Source: Temnopleurus reevesii
Taxonomy: Eukaryota > Echinodermata > Echinoidea > Temnopleuroida > Temnopleuridae
Assembly (NCBI GenBank): GCA_036244855.1
Contig: BQKZ01005359.1
Coordinates: 14,210 to 24,941, forward strand
Reading direction: 5' to 3'
DNA: 10,732 nt
Position numbers and translations under genes: made by a program. Shown piece after piece: positions 1 to 7,516 of this stretch (its first letter is position 1; each line of letters starts with the position of its first letter). Below the pieces are notes generated by a model that made no database searches, was not told where the DNA came from, and saw only the letters and a list, made by a program, of their open reading frames with translations.

Positions 1-250
1 GGAGGAGAGAGGAGGTGGTAGGGGAAAGGGAAGGAGGGGAGGAGAAGGAGAGTAGGGGGAGGAGGAGGAGGAGGAGATGGTATGGGGGGAAGAAGAGGTG
101 ATGGAGGTGGTGGAGGAGGAGGAGGAAGAGGGGAGAAGGAGGAGGAGGGAGGGGTGGGAGAGGGATTGATTTAGGGATTGGAGGGTAGGAGGATGGGGAG
201 GAGGTGGAGGAGGAGGACGACGAGGAGAAGGGGAAGGGTTGGGGAAAAGA
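1..250 (+). repeat. GGA-rich purine tract, no C in the first 217 bases
   Basis: Irregular repeats of GGA, GGAG and GGGA with a few T interruptions. The + strand has no C until position 218. There is no fixed period, so this is low-complexity purine DNA rather than a clean microsatellite. Tracts like this can form triplex (H-DNA) or G-quadruplex structures, but that is inference. The tract probably continues to the left of the window. The open frame across its right part encodes mainly Arg and Gly and is a composition artefact. Confidence 0.93.
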
Positions 251-267
251 GGAGTGGGTTCGATCCT

Positions 268-1042
268 TTAAACTCCTTCTTTCACAATGCCAATTCACCG
301 CAAAAATGTTTGAATATATGCGACCCTTTTACTATATCTGAAACTAAGAATATCTCAAAGAATCAGAGAATAAAAAAAAACATTTACCATAAAAAAGTAT
401 AAAACCCAAACAGATGGGCTCTAAGAGAGCACGTGGATTTAGACCAGTGAAAAGATCACGCTTAACGCGCTGAAGCTCCACGCATAGGTTTATATATATT
501 TGCTGCTTTCTACCAATTTCAGGTAAGTTTTGAACTGTAACTGACTGCATTTTGCATGAATCTATAAGATGCCCATACACTTTCAACATTAAATGGACAT
601 TTTTATGAACATGATGAACCCAAACCCGAGGAAAAGAAGCTAGTTGCTCAATCTGGTTGGATCTAGTATAACCTAGTTTAAAGTGCATGAACCCCTTAAC
701 AAATTAAGTCGAGATCATATTCAACACTCGGTCAGTCTCGGAGACGTGGTGTCTTGCAGAGCTCTATGAAAGGGCAAAGCTCTCTATTCGGGGTTTGTAT
801 GTAGGACTTCCAACAAATGATGTAATCATCGTGTAATATTTGTGCGGTTGTCTGTCCTATTTTCAATATTAGATTTCCGTTGATGGGGGTCCGTCCGTTT
901 GCTTACCGCTCCCAGGAAGTGTTCTGTTTGATGTACTTTATAAAAAGAGTTGTGGCGTCTGGCGTACACCAAAATGTTTGGTGACTTTTCTAACTCTATT
1001 TGCTGCTTATGAATAGAAAATTGGAGACCCATTACTACATAT
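268..1042. other. Non-repetitive stretch, no supported gene
   Basis: AT-rich sequence with no recognised repeat. The minus strand is open from about 703 down to 344 (114 codons from a Met at 688). The predicted protein has a plausible composition, but I recognise no family and see no convincing acceptor or donor pair. On the + strand a pyrimidine-rich stretch ends in CAG|GTAAGT at 520-528, a strong acceptor abutting a strong donor. I treat both as leads, not annotation. Confidence 0.5.
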
Positions 1043-1296
1043 ATCTGTGTGTGTGTTTATGTGCGTGTTTATAGGTGTGAGCGTATGTGTGTATGTTTCT
1101 TTTGTTGCCTGTGTGTTCCGTGTGAGTAGGTATGTGGCTGTGTGTAAGTACTTGTGTGTATACACTACACTAGAAAGAGTATGGTCATATTTTACGGTAG
1201 ATGACAAATTAGAGAGGGAGTATGTACATGTGTGTTCCGAACGCAATCGTATGCGTTTATGTATATATGTGCGTGTGTACTGTGTGTGTGTAGGTG

Positions 1297-1340
<44 letters not shown>
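1043..1340 (+). repeat. TG/TATG-rich tract ending in (TG)19
   Basis: Degenerate TG, TATG and TGCG repeats run through most of this stretch and end in 38 bases of uninterrupted TG at 1303-1340. A less repetitive piece at about 1163-1225 interrupts it. Alternating TG can adopt Z-DNA. Open frames on both strands (poly-Val/Cys and poly-Thr/His) are artefacts. It ends 57 bases before a mobile element. Confidence 0.93.
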
Positions 1341-1342
<2 letters not shown>

Positions 1343-1396
1343 TAAATTGAATGTTCGCTTCACAATTTATCAAGCTATCTTCGGTAGATATGAACT

Positions 1397-1843
1397 TTAA
1401 AGCCCAAGTAAAGTTTTGGTAAAAGTGAATATTTTTATCGCCAAATGTTGTCTTCAAATCTATATGAAATGAAATATAGTATCATGAACATGTTGCACAA
1501 AAGATTATGCGAAAAATGAACGAGTTTTGTAAAAGCTATAACCTGAAATGTGCAAAATATTTTAGTGTCGTGTCCCCCGACACTAATTCAATATTTTCTT
1601 TCTTGATAAAGGACAATTTCTCATGCACAGGATTGGATGAAAAATGTCAGTATTTTATTGTTGTGTACACCTTTTTATCATACTATAGTCAAATCTCAAA
1701 CGGTCAAATTCAAATTTTCAAAAGAATCAGTTAATGAAAAAATATGTTATGGTCTGAAAATGTGTAAAAAAATTATATGTCATGATAAATATCCCAATAA
1801 TTCACGTTGATTAATCTTTACCAAAACTATACTTGGGCTTTAA
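1397..1843. mobile_element. MITE-like DNA transposon, TTAA duplication
   Basis: Terminal inverted repeats at 1401-1423 and 1817-1839 begin AGCCCAAGTA and match at 22 of 23 positions when one is reversed. Each is bordered directly by TTAA (1397-1400 and 1840-1843), so the element proper is 439 bp with a 4-bp target duplication. The interior is AT-rich and has no transposase. A 75-codon open frame inside shows no recognisable domain. TTAA targets are typical of piggyBac and Kolobok transposons. The AGCCC terminus does not let me choose between them, and mobilisation in trans is inferred. A central perfect hairpin lies at 1562-1586. Both ends and both TTAA copies are present, so this copy looks structurally complete. 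Confidence 0.86.
1562..1586. repeat. Perfect 9-bp hairpin inside the TTAA element
   Basis: TTAGTGTCG (1562-1570) pairs with CGACACTAA (1578-1586) around a 7-base loop, TGTCCCC. It is the only GC-rich patch in an otherwise AT-rich element and lies about a third of the way in from the left end. No role is known to me. It could be a conserved internal landmark of the family. Confidence 0.7.
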
Positions 1844-1856
1844 AAGAGAGGGAAGG

Positions 1857-1935
1857 TGTGCATTTGTATTTCTTTGTAAGTAGGTATGTTTGTTTGTGTG
1901 TGTGTGTGTAATTCTGTGTGTTTATGTGTGTGTGT
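1857..1935 (+). repeat. TG-rich tract right of the TTAA element
   Basis: Degenerate TG repeats include pure runs near 1896-1909 and 1926-1935. With the tract at 1043-1340, they bracket the TTAA element, so the transposon may have landed within a larger TG-rich region. Confidence 0.85.
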
Positions 1936-2395
1936 AAAAAGCAAATGCAAATTTGGATAGAAAGAACCAATGGTGGGTAAGAGTGATTCCAATGGTGTTT
2001 TGAAAGTATGTGTTAAAAGCGATACATTTCATTCCATTTTGGTTTTATACCATTGTTGTAATTCATTGTTGGCGTAGTACTAACAATTTTCCGGTGTCAC
2101 CCAATATAAACCGAAATCAGTCAGTGTGCAGACGGTGCAATTGGCAGGGAAATAAAATCGTTTAAATTCCAACCGATTTCTCCCATCCGGACATGCCAGA
2201 GCCTAGCTTTTAGACAACTAAGACAAAAGCCTCCCACTCCATGTATAATCCCATTATGGTCTCTGTAGTCTTAATTAAATGTCAAGGATTATCTTGCGTT
2301 AAAGTGGGTTGATTCTTTCGGAAAGGAACATGCTCCCGGCCGGTATCCTATAGGGGTATATCGGATGAAGGGGTGGAAGATTTAGACGGGTGGAT
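1936..2395. other. Non-repetitive stretch, nothing recognised
   Basis: I see no open frame of useful length, inverted-repeat element or simple repeat here. The sequence is of mixed composition and I assign it no function. Confidence 0.5.
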
Positions 2396-2488
2396 GGTGA
2401 GGGAGAGGGAAAGAGAGAGAGAGCGAGGGAGAGAGAGAGAGAGAGAGGGAGAGAGAGAGAGAGATAGAGAGAGAGAATGAGAAAGATA
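2396..2488 (+). repeat. (GA)n microsatellite
   Basis: GAGAGA runs are broken by GGGA, GCGA and ATAGA. Homopurine-homopyrimidine GA tracts can form H-DNA. The minus-strand poly-Ser/Leu open frames that reach 162 codons here are artefacts of this tract and the neighbouring TG repeat. Confidence 0.95.
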
Positions 2489-2520
2489 CAATGACAAAAG
2501 TGATGTTCCTTTCTGTATTT

Positions 2521-2662
2521 GTTTGTGTGCGTGTGTGTGTGTGTGTGTGAAAAGATAGACGAAACTTACAGGGTGTACGTGTAAGAGCAAAAAAAAATGA
2601 ATTGTATGTGCGCGTATCTGGGTGTGTGGGTGGGTAGGTGTGTGTACTTATGTTTCGGTTTG
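2521..2662 (+). repeat. TG-rich tract with pure GT run
   Basis: An uninterrupted GT run at 2531-2549 is followed, after a short non-repeat piece, by degenerate GTGGG and GTGTG repeats at about 2603-2662. It lies just right of the GA tract, making a compound microsatellite region. Confidence 0.9.
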
Positions 2663-3568
2663 TGTGTAACGAATGGAGACGGATGCGAAAAAGGAAAATG
2701 TGTCTGCAGCAGCTAGGAAAGAAGAAATAGATAGAGAGACTTCGGTGGATTAAAACTGGCACATTGGCGCTGTTCATCGAAATGGCGAGTTTGTTAATCT
2801 GATTTTTTTTTTCATTCAATGAGAGCAGGGGGTGGTTCCCCTTTAATGACCCGTTTACAATACTATGCATACAACTTCTTCATTCTATCTCTGATTGATT
2901 TATGTTTCTGGTTTATAGTTCAAATAAGCCTCCACTTCATGATTATATATCTGATTAAAGAAAATATGAATATTTCAAATTATTTTTTTTTGTTAAATTC
3001 TCTATTAGTTTTTATTAGTACCTAATAAAACACAAACTGAGACCGTACATCTTAAAAAGTTGAGGGGTTGTGTTTAGACGGAATCTAGATTTGGTAATGA
3101 CAGGAATAACAATGTTCAATGAATTGCAAGAAACTTAAAAAAAAAGTATGGTCAAAATAGTAAATAAGCATGTGCCAAGTAATTTAAAAAGAAAATGTAT
3201 AATGACTTATAAGCGAACAAATGGGAAAAATAGAAATCGTTGGGGCTGAAGATATAATAATAGTAAATAACACCAACACACGTGTTGCTTTCAGTGTTGG
3301 CTAGTGTAAAAAAGAAAGTGGTGACTAAAATTATTAGGTCTTAAAACAGTTCTGAAGTACTTCTTAAAGTTACCCCTGTCGAACACATGTGTTTGTCTAT
3401 TCTTTTCGAAATCTATCACTGTCCTTACTACTTATTTTCCAAATCCAACTTTGCATGTACTCGGTATCAGCTAAACAATGCTAAACCGTTTCTTATACAT
3501 TTGCCCGTTCCGTGGTTCCAATTTTATAAATGAATCTGCACATTTTAACCAATTCTTACAACATTCAT
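2663..3568. other. AT-rich stretch, nothing recognised
   Basis: No gene or known repeat is visible. The only small structure is an inverted repeat, CCAACAC (3273-3279) against GTGTTGG (3294-3300), enclosing ACACGTGT at 3278-3285 with an E-box core CACGTG. A single E-box is expected by chance at this length, so I do not call it regulatory. Confidence 0.5.
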
Positions 3569-3589
3569 GGGGGAGGGGGGGGGGGGGGG
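3569..3589 (+). repeat. Poly-G run (G5-A-G15)
   Basis: Twenty G residues are interrupted once, by A at 3574. Runs this long are prone to length error in sequencing. Sea urchin factor suGF1 is known to bind oligo(dG).oligo(dC) tracts in a histone gene spacer. If the genome is a sea urchin, this run has the right form for such a site, but nothing here shows use. Confidence 0.93.
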
Positions 3590-4027
3590 AATAAAATAAG
3601 CATTTCGATTACATCGACCATAAATTTATGTTCGCCCTCATGTTTTAGCAGAACTCTGGGTTATCTTTAACATATCTTTAAGGCTGCGTTGGATAAATCC
3701 ACCGCCTCGAGAGTCTGAAGTGAGCCGGACGCCTCGGCCCCTTAATGAATTCCAATCCAATAAAGCTTAATGCTACGTGGTTTAATAAGGGACCCATCGC
3801 GTTTCCAGTGAATTGTTGCTCATGGATCAACACCATTATCTACGTGTGGGGAATATGGTGATTATGCGTGCTAGCCTTAAAGCCATGATATAACGTCTTA
3901 AAATGATACTGCAAATGGTTTCGATAAACCCTTTTAGCATACAAAACAGGGCGTTCCGCATCTCCCCGGTCGTCTGACGAACAAAAATAGAGTGCATTTG
4001 TGTTCACCTCACATTCTAAAAAAAGGA
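3590..4027. other. Non-repetitive stretch, nothing recognised
   Basis: Mixed-composition sequence without a supported gene. A minus-strand frame of 71 codons at 3840-4055 has no recognisable features and partly decodes the neighbouring G run as prolines. Confidence 0.5.
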
Positions 4028-4037
4028 GGGGGGGGGG
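4028..4037 (+). repeat. Poly-G run (G10)
   Basis: Ten consecutive G residues follow AAAAGGA, about 450 bases right of the first long G run and 35 bases left of an inverted-repeat element. Confidence 0.9.
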
Positions 4038-4071
4038 CGTTTCTTCCCTCCACATCCTGCCTATCGATGGT

Positions 4072-4256
4072 CATGCAAAGACTACAGTCAAATCTGTCTT
4101 AGCGGCCACCTGCCTATAGCAACCACCTGCCGTGGCCACTTGAATTGGTTCCTTCCAGACCAAAATTTGTTTATAGAACCTGAGGTCAGATGTCTACACT
4201 TGCCACTTTTTTTTATTTGGTGACTACTATAGACAGGTTTGACGGTACATGCAAAG
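4072..4256. mobile_element. Short inverted-repeat element with 9-bp direct repeat
   Basis: CATGCAAAG occurs at 4072-4080 and again at 4248-4256, enclosing 167 bp. The inner ends are imperfect inverted repeats: 4083-4110 begins TACAGTCAAATCTGTC, and the reverse of 4219-4247 begins TACCGTCAAACCTGTC. About 22 of 28 positions agree with one gap. Inside the left end, a 17-base unit built on GCCACCTGCC repeats about twice (4101-4134). There is no coding capacity. An 8-9-bp duplication is usual for hAT or Mutator-like transposons, so a non-autonomous member of one of these is my inference. The CAAACCTGTCTATAG/GGCCACCT motif also fits my memory of repeats in marine invertebrates, unverified. Confidence 0.78.
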
Positions 4257-4345
4257 GATGATATTTCCATTCAGGCCATCGTTTACGATTGGCGCCCAAT
4301 AAAGACGGCGACATGACCGCCAAGGTTTGCTGAACCCGAACCTGA

Positions 4346-4486
4346 AGTCCATTTCGTAGATAAAGACACTAGTCTACGAACGACTGGTGACCTGTTATCA
4401 GGTGTGATTAAGCAACTAGAGTTATCAGTGAGCGCAGTAAATGATCACAAGTCGTGCGTAGAGTTGTAGGTACATGAAACAGGATT
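4346..4486. mobile_element. Foldback MITE-like copy A
   Basis: The left arm carries TACGAACGACTG at 4375-4386 followed by GTGACC. The right arm is its inverse, with AAGTCGTGCGTA at 4449-4460 and GAGTTGTAGGTA at 4461-4472, ending GAAACAGGAT near 4485. The centre resembles the reverse of copies at 7351 and 8531 (GATAAC...CTAG...AATC). The arms are diverged, the left outer end is eroded and I see no target duplication. It is non-coding. Confidence 0.75.
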
Positions 4487-5364
4487 CTGTCGTTGGTAGT
4501 TCTTTGATCTTTGCTCACCTTGGTCAAAAAAATACTTAGAAGTTGCAATGCTTTTAATCAACATGATCAACAGCTGCGTGGCAAATACAGCCTCGATGTC
4601 TTAATGTTATTATATAATCCCACAAATGGTTCACATGAATTTTCTAAGTAAGGTATAAATGTCACGAATACACGATAATAAAGTGCTCTTAAGAACTACC
4701 CCGTCAATTGAATATGCGAAATAGATCTCACTAACCTAAAATATATCATCTTAATTGAGTAATGGGAAAATGATCAAAATAATTGATTGGGATAGGGGTA
4801 AGGACGTGATTACTTTACTTCTTTCTGTTTCTATCATAGTGGAAGGAAATTCATGTTCTAATTGTCCGCTGGCTAAATGTACTCTTGCATATTGTGAGCA
4901 GAAGGGTCCGAGGAATTGGATGACGTAAAAAAAATCATTAAATCCTCCACGATAGCTTCAGGAAAACAAAGAAAATAAGATTCCCTGTTCATTCACTGAA
5001 CAAATGCGACACCCGTTCGATATTTCTCCACATAGTGAGAGGGGAGGAAATTTCTTGATTGCACCCACATACTGCGAATGCCTGAATGGAAGTTGTTTAC
5101 TTTATCAAAATACTCTATCCCTTCTGCTGAGAGTGAAGGGAAGATGATGCACTAAAAACAATAATGGACCACTGCTGTATCGTTCTAAAAATAGGATACA
5201 ACATTAAACATACTTAATTTTACCTCCTTTAAGCGTAAGTGGTTTCTAAGAAAACCTGGCTTACAAGCATTTTGATGGTTCATTCATCGGTCAGGTTCTA
5301 GATCAATTTGCTGAAGCGGTTGTATCAAAGTGTCCATGGTGCATGCACTTTTGAACATCAGATC
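4487..5364. other. Non-repetitive stretch, nothing recognised
   Basis: This is the longest stretch of the window without a recognised repeat. It is AT-rich, has no useful open frame, and contains only a weak hairpin near 5234-5270. It could be intron, intergenic or regulatory DNA, and the sequence alone does not say which. Confidence 0.5.
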
Positions 5365-5536
5365 GGGCGGTGTTTCACCAAGTTACAGAAAACTTTAAGA
5401 ACGACTTTACGCACGACTGCTATGATTTCTTGTGCTGATCTGAACAATAATGTTACGCGTATTGCACTCCTCTAATCACTCCAGTCTTCCTTAAAGTCGT
5501 GCGTAACTTTAAGAACGATTTTGCGAAACACCGCCC
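5365..5536. mobile_element. Foldback MITE-like copy C, intact termini
   Basis: This is the best-preserved copy. The termini GGGCGGTGTTTC (5365-5376) and its exact inverse (5525-5536) bound 172 bp. Each arm is about 63 bp and contains two 12-bp motifs head to tail: TAAGAACGACTT (5396-5407) and TACGCACGACTG (5408-5419) on the left, and the inverse of TACGCACGACTT (5494-5505) and TAAGGAAGACTG (5482-5493) on the right. There is no coding capacity. The flanking bases do not show an obvious target duplication, so the superfamily is open. The GGGNGGTGTT terminus recalls short-duplication DNA transposons, but that is weak inference. Confidence 0.85.
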
Positions 5537-5544
5537 TGTGTGAC

Positions 5545-5572
5545 ATTTTACCAAGTTACGAACGACTCTGGA
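5545..5572 (+). mobile_element. Fragment of the foldback family
   Basis: TTACCAAGTTACGAACGACTCTGG-like sequence repeats part of a foldback arm (compare CACCAAGTTAC at 5377 and the 12-bp motif) only 9 bases after copy C ends. It has no partner arm and looks like a remnant of another insertion or a local duplication of the arm. Confidence 0.55.
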
Positions 5573-5620
5573 TAGTTCCACAAGAGAAATGTAAAAATGT
5601 AAAAACATTTTTTTTTTGAA

Positions 5621-5640
5621 AAGTGCCTCTAAGTGCCTCT
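5621..5640 (+). repeat. Two perfect copies of a 10-bp unit
   Basis: AAGTGCCTCT is repeated exactly at 5621-5630 and 5631-5640, just right of a run of T residues. It is a small tandem duplication without known role. Confidence 0.9.
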
Positions 5641-5694
5641 GAGACAGTGTCATGAAGTATAATTCACTTTGAGTCTCTTAAGTATATCACATAG

Positions 5695-5868
5695 GGGGTG
5701 TTGTTCAAAAGTTGCAATTGATCGCAAGTTTCAGTTGATCGGAACGCGCCAATCAAAATCATTGTTTCATGCGCATCTTGTTAAATGCGCATACCGTGCG
5801 CGAATGAAAATGCGCGTAACAATTGGCAAAGTTGCAGTTGATTTGCCGTTGATTTTGAGCAACACCCC
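5695..5868. mobile_element. MITE-like element, GGGGTGTTG termini
   Basis: Ends at 5695-5710 and 5853-5868 match at 15 of 16 positions when one is reversed (GGGGTGTTGYTCAAAA). Beyond them, looser inverted copies of TTGCARTTGAT extend each arm to about 50 bp. The 174-bp element has a GCGC-rich centre with ATGCGCAT at 5769-5776 and 5785-5792 and related ATGCGCG and GTGCGC words. It encodes nothing. ATAG lies one to two bases outside each end (5691-5694 and 5870-5873), a possible but imperfect target duplication. The terminus resembles GGGCGGTGTTTC of the foldback family, so the two may share a transposase type. Confidence 0.83.
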
Positions 5869-5873
5869 AATAG

Positions 5874-6353
5874 ATTGACAACCTGTCTTTAGAAATATGC
5901 TCGGTATAACTTCTCTACCGACCGTTGAATTTATTTTGAATTTAGAAACGCGCTAAATAATCAAATGCACCACTACCATGACTACAATATTAAAGTAGAG
6001 CAACACGTTCCCACGTATACCTTTCTGCGTAATGCCGTCTGCCCTCTGATGACATGGTTTCTTAATGCTACGAGGGACAGGCGATATCTTAATAATGACA
6101 TTCGATACAAAATGTCAGAAAATCGCAACCAATCACCCTTAGTAGTTCCGATCACGACCACCGAAGGCCTAGGAAAGCCCTTTCCGCCGCACCAGTTATT
6201 TATTAGTTATGGAAGAGGGTGGTGGCGGCGCAAGAGGGGAAAGTCGTGTGGGGTCTCATCAAGAACCCAAAATCCTCAATTCATTTAAAAATTTAAATGG
6301 ATTTTATGGCAAAGTAAACACACCACAATTATTTAAGGAGGGAAAACCATGGA
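5874..6353. other. Stretch without recognised repeat or gene
   Basis: A + strand frame at 5965-6288 (107 codons) and an overlapping one at 6209-6448 are open but show no recognisable domain. The second runs into a foldback element. I treat them as chance open frames. Confidence 0.5.
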
Positions 6354-6462
6354 CAGTGTTTCATCAAGATCAGAATGACTTTAAGAACGATTGGTATCAA
6401 TCATTAAGCACAAGAGCAGATACCAGTCGTTCTCAAAATCTTTCTTAGCTTTGTTTACTAAG
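6354..6462. mobile_element. Foldback MITE-like copy E, shortened centre
   Basis: GAACGATTGGTATC (6385-6398) pairs with GATACCAGTCGTTC (6419-6432) with one mismatch around a 20-base centre. Looser pairing extends outward to GTGTTTCATC on the left and TTTGTTTAC on the right. The left arm holds AGAATGACTT then TAAGAACGATTG, the same head-to-tail 12-bp motif as other copies. At about 105 bp this is the shortest copy, with most of the central region of copies A, B and D missing. Confidence 0.78.
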
Positions 6463-6660
6463 ATAAGATTTAATTAGTCAAGTAATGAGAAGTGGGTCAA
6501 GTCAGAAATATAATGAAAACGCAACTTCTGAAATTGTGAAAATAATAAAAGAAAAAAAGGAGGAAAAAGGAACGGATGAAAGAGCGCCTAAAAGATAATC
6601 TAAAGTCAGAAAAAGAGTGTATGTGATAAAGATAACTTCGATTGAGACACTGTCGGGACT

Positions 6661-6850
6661 GTGGGTTGTACAATGTGTGGGTGTGTGTTGGTAGGTAAGT
6701 ACAATATGTGCATTTGGTTGTGTCTTTCTATAACAATGATAAAAAAGTGTGTTTTCTTAATCGATAGTCTTTATATTTCACAAACACACAGATGCACAGA
6801 CGCAATAACGCACACACACACACACACACACACACATACATACACACTCA
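6661..6850 (+). repeat. TG-rich tract followed by (CA)13 tract
   Basis: TG-rich sequence at about 6661-6725 is followed about 60 bases later by CA-rich sequence at 6781-6850, including 26 bases of pure CA at 6811-6836. The two tracts are complementary in sense and could pair in single strands. The open frame across them is an artefact. Confidence 0.88.
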
Positions 6851-7350
6851 TATACTAATTTGATTCACCGAGTAAATGCAATTATCTGGGGACAGATGGG
6901 GTTGTTCATTTTTGTTTATAGGAAATACTTATCTATTTACAAACATGTCATCCATTTTGGGGGTCAGACTGATTTCATTTCAACGTATCACTCGTCAAAT
7001 CGAGGTTATTAGAGTGTATGCTCTCACCCCTCTCTCGACTCTACATCTATTTATTTTCTCTCTTTCTCCCCACTCCTCTTCCCCCGTTCTTGCTATTATG
7101 CATTTTCTATTTTTTTTTAACAATGTGAGACCTCTATCGTCATGAGTTTCTCCATCGTCCTTAAAGCTGACCGAGTGTGACGTCATACAAATTATGAATA
7201 TGGAACACGATCGAGTGAATATTTAGATGCGTATACAGAGGTTAGAGTAGGGTAGCCATGCATGAGAATATAAAAAAAATCACAAAAATGGAGGGACGAA
7301 GGATGTGTTACCTTAAACATGGACAGGTGTCCACCCCATTCAAATATGTA
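6851..7350. other. No gene seen, includes a CT-rich stretch
   Basis: Mostly mixed AT-rich sequence with a pyrimidine-rich segment at about 7022-7090. Open frames on both strands there are composition artefacts. I see no mobile element ends. Confidence 0.5.
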
Positions 7351-7516
7351 TCCTGTTTCTTAAAGCTCTTCGTAAAGAGGTACGCATGACTCTACCAACG
7401 ACTGGTGACACTTTCTAAAATGCGATTCAGCGCCAGGAGTTATAATTGCGTGCAGAAAAGGGTCAACAGTCGTTCGTAGAGACGTGTGTATCTCTACAAA
7501 TAACTTTATAAAAAAG
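7351..7516. mobile_element. Foldback MITE-like copy B
   Basis: The left arm starts TCCTGTTTCTTAAAG and carries TACGCATGACTC (7381-7392) and TACCAACGACTG (7393-7404). The right arm has the inverse, CAGTCGTTCGTA (7467-7478) and GAGACGTGTGTA (7479-7490), ending in an A-rich stretch near 7516. Each arm is about 63 bp. The 40-base centre has the word GATTCAGCGCCAGGAGTTAT, which copy D carries in reverse. It is non-coding. Its right arm is also the left edge of the tandem repeat that follows. Confidence 0.82.

Noticed and set aside
1007..1457. Open frames on both strands rich in His/Thr or Val/Cys
   Set aside because: They decode the TG/CA repeat. Any frame through such a tract stays open.
1507..1734. 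75-codon frame inside the TTAA element
   Set aside because: Too short for a transposase, no DDE-type motif seen, and typical of chance frames in MITEs.
2382..2870. 162-codon minus-strand open frame
   Set aside because: Its Ser/Leu and Thr/His runs are direct readings of the GA and TG microsatellites, with no domain outside them.
3273..3300. E-box hairpin as a regulatory element
   Set aside because: A single CACGTG and a 7-bp inverted pair are expected by chance in a window of this size.
3702..3741. Possible third copy of the CCTCGAGAG/CGGCCCCTT words from the 7.7-8.0 kb repeat
   Set aside because: Only two short words agree and their spacing differs, consistent with chance.
5359..5542. Target duplication for foldback copy C
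   Set aside because: Bases outside the two GGGCGG ends do not match for 2-9 positions, so I claim no duplication.
5965..6448. Overlapping + strand frames of 107 and 79 codons
   Set aside because: No recognisable domain or splice context, and the second runs into a foldback element.
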